DNA of 64,000 nt, taken from positions 13,284,134 to 13,348,133 of the forward strand of contig JAJEKV010000028.1 in assembly GCA_021234155.1 (NCBI GenBank), written 5' to 3'. The translations under genes and the position numbers were made by a program. Below are positions 31,754 through 40,975 of the stretch, piece by piece (the stretch's first letter is position 1; the number at the start of each line of letters is the position of its first letter). Origin of the DNA: Isoetes taiwanensis (taxonomy: Eukaryota > Streptophyta > Lycopodiopsida > Isoetales > Isoetaceae). The notes beneath the pieces were generated by a model. That model ran no database searches. It was not told the origin of the DNA and worked only from the letters and a program-made list of their open reading frames with translations.

Positions 31754-33061
31754 ATGGCTCCATGGAAGTCTAGAAGTATTCCTCGCCGGGATTACCCCAA
31801 GCTTCGGGAGCTCGAATCTTCCAAGTGGATGACTCAAGCAGGTTTGTGGGATTTTTTCAACCTAGAACTGGACAATATAGATGTCAATCTTGTTTCCCAG
31901 TTTGTCCCGACCTTTGAAGATGCTAATGCAACTGGAAGCCTGAATGGAGTGCAGTTACAGCTTACTACGGAGCTTGTTACCCAGGTTTTGAAGCTTCCCT
32001 ACAGTTTGATCTCCGTTGATCCCACCTTTAAACTTGGAAAATCAGAGATAAGTGCTAAGTTTGGTCTTAATGCCTTAACCAAATGCGGTTATAAGATATC
32101 TATGGCAAAGAGTGAATCCTTCGGTGAGCTTCTTCAATTTCTAGTGGATCGGTTATGTCTGAGGCACGAGATGCAGTATGCAAATGATGATATCATCGTG
32201 GCTGCTTTTGAAGTTTCTAAAGGGAATACTTTAAATTGGTCTGACTATGTCATTGACAAGATCAAGAAAGAGATTGCATGCATTAAACGAGATTCTAGAA
32301 AGACAATATATTATGGGCAGCATCTTATGACCATCATCAATTTCTGTTTGCAAAGGAACGCTGTCACTAGTTGCCAGAAGACTATTGGTCTAGTTGAGCA
32401 AGATGAAGGGGGGAAAAAGAAGAGGAAGATGGACGAGATCTTGATGAATGATATAGACCCATTGAAACAGGAGAAGGTTCTATTGGCAAGGCAGGAACAA
32501 CATGTCACAGAATGTATTACTGAAGTGACCATGTTTATGAGACGGGGTTCATGCTTGCAGATACAATTAGGACAGAGTGTGCAGAAAGTAGGAAATGCTT
32601 TAGAAGAATGCAAGCACCAACTTTTGTATGGCAGCAGATTGCATGATAATGCATTAGCCACCTCAGAAGTAGGATTAGGATTGGTAAAAAACACTGAAAC
32701 TGAGGATATAGAAAATGGAAAGCAAGTAGATGTTCCAATCATGGATCGCACAGATGAGTCTAAAATGGTGCAGATCATTCCGTTGGATAAGGATGCAGAG
32801 CTAGAGAATGTCAAAAAGAGGAGGATCGAGTTGGGAGAAATTTTAACGCAGAAGCAAAACGTTATAAAAAATCAGGAGAGTTTGGTTGCTCGGTGGGTTG
32901 CTGAGGGAAGCTTTTTTACCATAAGTATTACAGTCCTTCAGAGTAAGGTAGGGAACATGAGAGGAACTCTAGAAGCATGCAAGGAGTCTTTAGAAAATGT
33001 AAAACAATATCTTGCAGATCTAAGGAAGTTTCTGAGAGAGTTCTGCTGGACGCTTGACTGA
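31754..33061 (+). CDS. Intact intronless ORF of unknown function, 435 aa
   Basis: One uninterrupted frame from the ATG at 31754 to a TGA at 33059. Residues 1-200 look globular: WMTQAGLWDFFNLELDNIDV, LTTELVTQVLKLP, then LNWSDYVIDKIKKEI and YYGQHLMTIINFCLQ. The pattern resembles, in layout only, N-terminal domains of repeat-encoded or plant-mobile-domain proteins, in which a W-x-FF start is followed by a V..VLKLP helix. Residues 215-230 are a basic GGKKKRKMDE patch, a plausible nuclear localisation signal, and the second half is predicted coiled coil. No catalytic motif, signal peptide or membrane segment is visible. Being intact and intronless in a decayed neighbourhood, it is either young (mobile) or under selection. 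A cluster of heat-shock-element-like sites lies upstream. Confidence 0.7.
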   Translation: MAPWKSRSIPRRDYPKLRELESSKWMTQAGLWDFFNLELDNIDVNLVSQFVPTFEDANATGSLNGVQLQLTTELVTQVLKLPYSLISVDPTFKLGKSEISAKFGLNALTKCGYKISMAKSESFGELLQFLVDRLCLRHEMQYANDDIIVAAFEVSKGNTLNWSDYVIDKIKKEIACIKRDSRKTIYYGQHLMTIINFCLQRNAVTSCQKTIGLVEQDEGGKKKRKMDEILMNDIDPLKQEKVLLARQEQHVTECITEVTMFMRRGSCLQIQLGQSVQKVGNALEECKHQLLYGSRLHDNALATSEVGLGLVKNTETEDIENGKQVDVPIMDRTDESKMVQIIPLDKDAELENVKKRRIELGEILTQKQNVIKNQESLVARWVAEGSFFTISITVLQSKVGNMRGTLEACKESLENVKQYLADLRKFLREFCWTLD

Positions 33062-33934
33062 GTCGGGTTTGATTTCTAGAATGAGCCAATTCTGTTTTTG
33101 TAAGAAAATTGTAGTATACATGCCTATCTGAGTGCCTTTTTGTGAAGTTGGCATTTCAGTTTTACTTCTTGGTTCTGGAGGAAATGTTAACATGTATGTA
33201 TGTATGTATGTGAACGGCTAACTATCTATTACTCAATGTGAGTTCTGCATCCATCAGAATGATTTACTGCTGGTGCTATTTAATGTATCAGTGCTTTTAA
33301 ACTGGCAGAACGCTTATGAAATTGCTGCTTCTTATTGCACAAACTTTGGAAATTTGAGATATTGCTAACAGGCTCTAAAGAGGTAATATGAGTTATGTTT
33401 TTGCAGTCCCATTAGAAACTTTAAATATGCAGGTTGCACTAGAGTTGAGCTGCACAGGTATTCGTTCTAGGTCCCCTTACCTTTTCTGCTTCTTTGTCAC
33501 TGTCGATATTGTAATCTATCCATGGTGGAAGAAAGATACAGAGTATGAGTGCCTAAGAGAAACCACTAGCTTTAGGAAAACAGGCTAACGCGTGAATATG
33601 GTTTATATAGAGAATATAAAGAATGCCATGTCAGCAACAAGTGTGCCAGACCAGCAGTGTGACATCATCATACGCGGCAGCATATAAATCTAACAGCCCT
33701 CCTGATGACTAACACTGCTGCAAACTGAAAATAAAACTGGTGGAAGACGTCAACCTATAGAGTAGATTTATCCAGAGTAGAAGCCATGACTGGCAATGAA
33801 CCACAGTCTTGGAATAGCAACAAGACATTCATGTAGCAATGAGCAGACGCTGCTTTCCTTGTGAAATTGAACCCCTCCTGGATTCATAAGTTCATGGAAA
33901 CATTTTCTAAGCTTGAATAACCAAATGTTTTATT
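33062..33934. other. 3' flank of the 435-aa ORF, no gene
   Basis: Contains a short (TGTA)n run at about 33192-33212. Nothing else supported. Confidence 0.4.
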
Positions 33935-34115
33935 CATGAATAAAGACCATCCAATTATCTGCATTTCAGCAGCTAACCAAGAAAATTCTAATTGTCATGA
34001 ATAAAGATCATCCAATTATCTGCATATCAGCAGCTCCCAAGGAAATTCTAATTGTCATGAATAAAGACCATCCAATATCTGCATATCAGTAGCTAACCAA
34101 GGAAATGCTAATTGT
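33935..34115. repeat. Three tandem copies of a ~60-bp unit
   Basis: Units begin CATGAATAAAGA at 33935, 33996 and 34056 and end CTAATTGT. They differ by a few substitutions and one short deletion in the third. Confidence 0.9.
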
Positions 34116-34130
34116 ATCGATCATCATAGA

Positions 34131-34440
34131 ATTTACCTGTTTCTAATATTGAAAAGAAATGCTTGAACTTTCTGTTATCATCCAAGCAAGAAAAATCCAA
34201 AGGCAAATGGTCAGCAAATTGATGAACTGCTAAGAATGAGGGAATAGTAGCAATGTCGAGAATATCAGTAATATAAGACACTTCTAATGGCTGTAATATG
34301 CCTCCAGCAACTTGTTCTAAACGACTTGAATACTCAAGATTATTCAAAGAGGAATCTAGCTGTTCTAGAATGTTATATTCCGTTTCATGATCACCGTTAT
34401 AAAGCTGACAGTTTGTTGATGACTGAAGTAGTACCATGTT
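34131..34440 (-). other. Coding-looking orphan exon
   Basis: The minus strand has a splice-acceptor-like TTGCAAG, then an open block starting at the ATG at 34437 (LDSSLNNLEYSSRLEQVAGG, ILQPLEVSYITDILDIATIP, HLPLDFSCLDDNRKFKHFF) and ending at a good donor (ACAG|GTAAATT). Composition and borders look like a real internal exon. A preceding open stretch at 34440-34634 may be related. I do not recognise the family, and no partner exons were identified. Confidence 0.4.
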
Positions 34441-34634
34441 CTTGCAAGAAATTCAGAGTGGTACAAGAATGCAAAGTTATCCCAAGAAGTGCCAATCAAA
34501 TGGTAATCATCACTAATTCCAGCTGGAAGATAGACAATAGCATTAGAAAACTTGGAATTTTCTTTCACAGTCTTCCATGCAGATGAGTCATTTTTTGCAA
34601 CGCTATACTGGAAAATCATCCCAAGATCTATCAA

Positions 34635-36279
34635 TCAAATAAGAATCAACATCATGAAAATCAGAAACTTGAAGATAGAAAACTATCAAAAATTTCCCAC
34701 CAAGCCACATTGCTCAAACCTGAGCTGTAAACAATCCCATAATTCGCGGGAAGTAAAATTACATAAGACCCATGGATATATTTTCTGATTAATGTTGGAT
34801 CCAAGGCATTTCCCTAAAGCTTTGGGGATCTTGGGTCCCTGATATTGTATGCACACCATTCACATTAACTGTGATAGTAAATAAACTTCTTCATGAAGCC
34901 TTCCAAAGAAAATAACTGTCATGAGAAAGGGACTCAAATGCATACCATTCTGCCAAGGGTATGTCTCAAATAGTCATACCATGGATCAATAGATCGTGCC
35001 CTGCCCAAATTGAGATGTTAGATACTGCCACAAATCCTTAGAAGTAGAAAATGAGTGCTGCAAAACCCTTGAACACGAAGAATCATCAATGGTGAACATT
35101 ATGGATTTGTAAACTTTGTCTTCTTCATCAAGAGTTCTTTCCTCTCACAACATGCCACAAAACTTGAAAAATCAATACACAAGTCATATGAAATCCCCAT
35201 TCCTCATAATTATGCATGGTCAATCTCTTCCAGAGGTGCTATTTTTGATAGAGTTGTTGTGCAAACTGGGAAGAAAAGCTGACCACGATGACATTTTCTA
35301 AGAAACCAATTTGCTCCTGACTGGAATTCCCTCCTAAATGCTAAACTACTCAAGGAACAATATATTTTCCCAAAAAATTGGTTAATCCTGTCTCAAAGAA
35401 CAAATCCGACTCCCTATCCCACAAGAATCAGTTGAGTATTGCAAAAATTCATCTCAAAGACACAATCTTATTCGGTTCATCATAAAGAAGTTATAGTCAG
35501 TTTATCAAAAATACCCTTAAAACAGTTAAAACAGGGGCATTTTCACAATTTTGCAAAGAAAAAGGGTATTTTTACATTTTGCCCATATTTCTATTACTGT
35601 TGCCGTTGGTATGGCATGCAAGATACCATAATCTCTGTTCGGCTGACGTTTCAAAATTCTTTCACAATGATCCCAGCAAAAAAAAATAAACTAGCCAAAA
35701 GGCATTTTTGATTATTTTGCAAAGCAATTAAACTATGGCAAAGTCGTATATATCCATGATCATGAGGTTCATAGTTCAAATCGTGAAAAGAAAGTTACCC
35801 TTCTCAGGCTAATGTGGCACAGTTCCAATAAGTTACCCTTCTCAGGCTAATGTGGCGCAGTTCCAATGGTTGGTGATTCCATCCCGTAGAATAACCAACG
35901 GTCATGATTGTGCCACGACCCATAACAAGAACAAGGGTTACTTTATTTTCACTCATTCAAATCAGTACACGGGTGCACGTATGAAGACCTATGGAAATAT
36001 AATGTAAATTACTATAAATTGTGATATTGGATTTACAATGAAATATGGAAATATGATGTAAATTACTGTAAATTATAATGTTGGATTTACAATAAATTCA
36101 GGTCACTGTAAACTAGTAACGGGTGTCGCCGGGCATAAATACAATTCTATTGCAACTTGATTCTTTTTTTTTCGCAAATGATGTTTTGGATTTGCAATTA
36201 GTTTTTCTTCTAGGTCTCCTATGGATTCCTATAATTTTTTAGTTTGAGTTACATAAATATAGGAGTGGATAATGTCATG
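34635..36279. other. No supported gene; local duplications only
   Basis: Contains a 37-bp tandem duplication (AGTTACCCTTCTCAGGCTAA) at 35793 and 35830, and a 54-bp tandem duplication starting ATGGAAATAT at 35991 and 36045. Otherwise ordinary AT-rich DNA. Confidence 0.5.
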
Positions 36280-36425
36280 GTTCTATGGCGAAGCATTCGC
36301 AATAAAACCGACATTCTTTGGCAAGGCAAGGGGTGTTGCTATTTTGGGACCGTCTATATGCTCTTCATTTTTAGTTTTTCCTTGATCGGCGTTCTCTTGA
36401 GCTAGTTTTCTCTACTCTATTTTGT
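36280..36425 (-). repeat. Inverted, diverged copy of the 25.13-25.24 kb repeat
   Basis: AATAAAACCGACATTCTTTG and, further on, GATCGGCGTTCTCTTGAGCT match the reverse complement of sequence at 25.13-25.24 kb. The imperfect hairpin GGTTCTATGGCGAA..TTCGCAATAAAACC corresponds to the perfect hairpin at 25217-25242. Confidence 0.7.
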
Positions 36426-36925
36426 TCCTTCTAACTTGAGCTGGTTTTTGTTTCTTATCTTACAAGTTTCTTTCTTGTCGATCATCTACTTATTAGATGT
36501 CTTACAATTAAATGTTTGGTCTTGCTTGTTGCCTCAATCTTCTAGGAAGTCGCTCCAATGCTACTCTTCGCTCTGGCGGTGGATTTAGCTGTGCCAAGCT
36601 GTTGCTCGCCATCATTTGAAGCAGCTTAGATTTCTGTTGGTGGTTAATGTTTTGATAGAGTCTGGTTGAAAGCTGGTTCATGCTTGAGGAGTGGATGCAT
36701 CTGATCTGATCATGCAGGGTAGTGGACCCCTCTGTATCTAGCTGGTGTTAGGACCGGATCTGCTTGCCATGCCATTTTAAAGATTGTCTACACATCAATC
36801 CTGCTTTTGTTTTCATGTTTCTGGATTGTTAGGGTTGCTATACATGTTTTTCTGCTGGTGCACGGATGTTATCTCTGCTATCGAATTGTATTAGGTAGCT
36901 AATCGGATAGGCCTGCCTGATCTAT

Positions 36926-37015
36926 TGAACAATGCATGTCATGTTACAGGATGGGCACCCGATTGTTTACACCTCATTTTCCATTAATAAGCACAATTTC
37001 ATTAAATATGAAATA
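36926..37015 (+). mobile_element. Possible Ty3/gypsy fragment (RT-RNase H boundary)
   Basis: The frame reads LQDGHPIVYTSFSINKHNF. Gypsy elements have QDGHPIA..S..L at the start of the RNase H region. The match is short and ends quickly in AT-rich sequence, so the call is tentative. Confidence 0.35.
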
Positions 37016-37142
37016 TACAAGGCAAGTTGGAATAGTTTTAATATAGGGTTACTAGAGGGTTATATATACCTCTATACTAGTAGGATTATGTGTATTAAAA
37101 AGGGTTATGCATATCTGTTGTAGAACAAGATTACATGTATTA

Positions 37143-37427
37143 TTACTCTGAATCATTGTCAACAGTCGCTCCACAGATCCTTTCGATTCTGAACAAACCC
37201 CACTCTCGATTGCATAGAAGGTGGATCACAACTTCAAAGGGATCAGGATAATTGTGGGCAGGATTGATAACAACAACAGTCAACCAGTCTTCAAGTGGTA
37301 TACCTCGCTGGCGGCACCTACAGAGGTCCTCATGATTCATCGTGCATGTAATGGAATCACAATCAGGATCAGAATGTGCCATATCAAGGCGGAGGTCAAT
37401 GTCGATGGTGTCAGCAATTTGATGCAT
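37143..37427 (-). CDS. Small unknown ORF, 94 aa
   Basis: Starts at an ATG (37427) and has a balanced composition (LTVVVINPAHNYPDPFEVVI, then NREWGLFRIERICG) with several Cys and His near the middle (CDSITCTMNHEDLCRCR). It could be an exon or a small gene. No family is recognised. It lies divergently from the small Cys-rich gene that follows. Confidence 0.35.
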   Translation of the reverse strand: MHQIADTIDIDLRLDMAHSDPDCDSITCTMNHEDLCRCRQRGIPLEDWLTVVVINPAHNYPDPFEVVIHLLCNREWGLFRIERICGATVDNDSE

Positions 37428-37926
37428 ATCTATTTATACCCACAAAAATTATTGATGGTATATCTAAACATGTATAAATATTATACAATGATTCCTTTAG
37501 AATATTCGTGTCACCGGGGCACTTATCCAGACTGTCCCTTCTTCAACGATTCTTGGTTGCGATTCACTGCCCAATCAAATTTCTTCCAGCTTGCATCGAA
37601 TGGACATGAAAGCGACCATGATTGCATCAAAAAATGTTGAAAACAACATAGGTAAATCTTGAAAAGGACATCGGCATGCTGTTGGCTGACAAAAAATTTG
37701 GTTTTTTGAAATTGTGTGGATCAATTTTGTGTGGATATAGTTTATTTGAGCTCAAATTTAGAGGTTTTAATGGCGATTTGATATGGGTTTAGTAGTCGAT
37801 TAGGTGTTTGTTGCTAGAAATTTGATTAGAAAGATTTAAATTTGTAATTATTATGGACGTTGGAGAGGAAAGTTGGCATACCTATATAAATTAGGGTGGT
37901 ATGGAAAGGTTTGCATTGCAGATACT

Positions 37927-40159
37927 ATGGTTGATAGGAAGAGGAAGTTTGATGAAGCTATGAATGCATCTGATGGGTTTATGCCTGAAGCTAAGAGAGT
38001 TAGATTAGATGAATGGGCAGTGATTAAAGGCTGGATGGTGTGTGAGGATTTGGAATACACTAGAGATGATGATATGGTGTCTGAATTGGAATCTGAAGAT
38101 GGTGCCAAATTGGAAAATTCTGTAGATGGCGGTATTGATTTATCTTTGTCAGTAGTTGCAGATCTCCAGTAGTTGTAGATTCTCCAGTTGGTGATGGTGG
38201 AATTGGAGAAATTTATTTATTTATTTTATTTATTTGTCTAGTGCTCACTTAGGACCTTGAAAGGCCATGGAGCAAATATTTACAACTTTAACAAAAATGT
38301 ACGGTGTGTATCCGCCCTGTTCATATACTCTCCTACAAAAAATGGTTCCAGATTTAACAATGTATAAAAACTGTCTACGTATACCTCGAACTCTTCCCTT
38401 ATATGCTCATATGCTGTGCAGTGCAAAAAGGTGTGGGCTTCATTCTCCACTTCATCGCCACATATCTTATATTTCCTGTCTTCTATGGGAATGTTAAACC
38501 ATCTGTCTACTTCAATCTCTAGCCGATGAGAGCTGGTTCGGTATCTAGCCATTACTCGTTTATATGCCTTTGGAATATCTGAGCACATATAAGCTTGGCT
38601 TTTGTACTCTCTCATGTCACTTACTGTATTTCTGTAATAAGACATTTTGCTACCCGGGGCAGCCCATAAACTGTCTACTGCAAGTTTTTCCAGCAAGGTT
38701 CTAGCTTCATTTTTATCAGTAGGCCAGTTTGCTTCCGACAACCCCCATCTTTTTGCCCAATTCCAGAAATCTCTTAGCCACCCTTGTTCTGAATTTGCCA
38801 TAGCTTGATAAGAGATTCGAGTTGACTCTTGTTCTTGTAGCCTGTTCATAAAGTTTACAGTTTGATAAAGAGCTTCAAGCTCGAGAGGTAGCAACCCAAC
38901 TTCTGCTAACATTATTGCATACGGAGTTTGAGCTTTGATCCCAAGCTCTTCTCGTATAAACATTTTTTGCACGGATTCTACTTGACTCCATAGCTTAGCC
39001 GGACAACCGGGTCCCCACACTGGTGTACCATATAACAGCACCTTTGCACAAGAGTCTTGAAAAGCGTTTTTTTCAGCTCCCAATCAATTAACGAAGCTTT
39101 ATCACATCTTGTTAGCATACTGTATAAGGCTGATTTTCCACCCGTGACTCTTCTTTTCACGCAATCTTTCCAGCTGTAATTTGAAGCAAAATCAATGCCC
39201 AAATATTTGTAGCATTCTACTGTTTCAAGAGCTTGACCCTGATATAAGAAATCTGGTCTTTCCCTGGTACCAAAAACCATAATTTTGGACTTAGCTATGT
39301 TTACCTTCATCCCCTTTGCAATGCAGAATAATTCCAGCCCGTGCAAATGTTTCTGCAATACTTGCTTTTTGTTGGCAAGCAATACAATATCATCTGCGTA
39401 TAACAACAACTGAATAAGACAGTTACCTAGTTGTGTGCCCTGTAATGATTGGTCTTTGAGCCATTCTTCCAGTTCGTCTATGAAGATGCCAAACAGGGTT
39501 GGCGATAATGGGCAGCCTTGGCGTACTCCGACCGTGCTTCTCACTAGTGTGCTCAAATCTGTTGAGATTTTAATCAGAACTTCAGAATATAACTGGGCTA
39601 TGGCTGCTCTGATTTCTTCAGGAACCCCTAGCTGCACCATCCTCTCGCTTAGCTTGTCTCTTGGAACGGAGTCAAATGCTTTGGCGAAATCTATAAATGC
39701 TACAAACAGAGTTGCATTCGGATGTCTAGCTTTCTCCACCAATACTCTGAGTGCAAGAGCATGATCCAACGTACTATGTCCTTTCCTAAAACCAGCTTGG
39801 CATGGAGAGCGTTTATCATTTCCTTCTGCCCACAAACTAAGCTTAGATTCCAACAGGCTGCCCAAATTTTTTGCAAAAGTACTCCCAATAAGAATTGTTC
39901 TGTAATTTGATATCACTCTCTTATCACCTGCTTTGTGTATTGGATGAACCCTGTTTATGTTCCAATTATCTGGCAAACCATGCCTAATCCCTTCATTTAT
40001 CAAATTGAACGTGAAGATTGTGGGATCGTAGTTGTGGTTATGTGCACCTGTTGTCTGTGTATTGTTCTTGGGAAAGAGACAGATGAATTTGGTAGATGTA
40101 AGAAATGCTTGAAGTGTTTTGGAGTTCCTGATGGAGATGTAGTTGTGGATATTGAGTAG
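37927..40159 (+). pseudogene. Small Cys-rich gene split by a LINE insertion
   Basis: The ATG at 37927 opens MVDRKRKFDEAMNASDGFMP, a basic nuclear-signal-like start, followed by an acidic middle (VSELESEDGAKLE). After 38213 the sequence is interrupted by a minus-strand LINE and resumes at about 40003 with EREDCGIVVVVMCTCCLCIV and GRCKKCLKCFG, ending in a stop at 40157-40159. A paralogue at 45.05-45.35 kb has the two parts joined without the LINE, which proves the interruption. A frameshift near 38160 precedes the LINE. The Cys cluster (CTCCLC...CKKCLKC) may bind metal. Family unknown; the intact product would be roughly 150 residues. Confidence 0.7.
38214..40002 (-). mobile_element. 5'-truncated LINE (non-LTR retrotransposon) with near-intact reverse transcriptase
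   Basis: Two minus-strand frames, 40002-38978 and 39083-38280, are joined by a single-base shift in a seven-A run near 39070. Reverse-transcriptase blocks in order are AGFRKGHSTLDHAL, FIDFAKAFDSVPR (catalytic Asp), GVRQGCPLSPTLFGIFIDEL, and LLLYADDIVLLA (catalytic YADD). A C-terminal Cys/His segment (YKICGDEVENEAHTFLHC) follows. The 3' tail is an (ATTT)n-type microsatellite rather than pure poly(A). A probable AAATT target duplication lies at 38209-38213 and 40003-40007. The endonuclease and N-terminal part are missing. Few lesions suggest a fairly recent insertion. Confidence 0.9.
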
Positions 40160-40457
40160 TTATGTTTGTTATATGTGCGTGATATGATATGAGAGACGGT
40201 TGTGAATGAGAGGTGGTTGTGAATATATAAGATGTAATATACAACTATGATATGATAATACATGAGTTTTTGTAGATTCATCTTCAAATTGTTCTATTTA
40301 TATTTTGAATGTATGAACATCGTTTATAAGTCTCTCCTCATCTTTAGGTGGTATCCTGAAGGTTTCTCTGTCAAAATTAGTATTGTCCATGATAAGGTTT
40401 ATCAAATCTTCGAAGGGCCCACTTCAAATTCCATGGTGAGCATGACAAAATAGAATT

Positions 40458-40960
40458 TTTTTTTTTGAAGAACGACAAACTTTATTGAAACTCCAAGCCA
40501 AAAGCAAAATACAAATGCAGAGGCGGGAATAAAGTCTCAAGAGGATAATCATGATCCACTGAGTAGAACCACCAGCCTATGCATAAGACAACACACTCAA
40601 ATAGGACTCAAATATCAACTGTCGCTTGGCAGGAGCAAGCGAAGAACAATGATAGGCCTTAGCGATTCTAGCTTGTGCGTCCTGGAGGACAACTGCTGGA
40701 GGAATACCCAAATCCTGAAAGATACGCAGTCTTCTGCGCTTCCAGATGGACCATGACAACAACCATCCTGATGCTAAATGAAATGCTTGGCTCCGCAACT
40801 TATTCCAAGTATCCGGATAAATAGCCAGAAGCACTTGCTGACTTGTCAATGTCACATGAAAAAGAGAAAGCAGCCAAGACCAAACAAGCTGGAGATGAAC
40901 ACATAAAAAGAAACAATGCTCAATGGTCTCGTCCCTTTGCTTGCACAATGGACAGAGTGC
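40458..40960 (-). mobile_element. 5'-truncated LINE 3' fragment with 15-bp target duplication
   Basis: Same family as the copy at 10.6-11.4 kb, in reverse orientation: LCPLCKQRDETIEHCFFLC, then a shared C-terminal tail ending ESYLSVLSYA. A T-run (poly(A) on the minus strand) opens it at 40458. TGACAAAATAGAATT flanks it at 40443-40457 and 40961-40975. The frame is open over the retained piece, so this copy is younger than the one at 10.6 kb. Confidence 0.9.
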
Positions 40961-40975
40961 TGACAAAATAGAATT

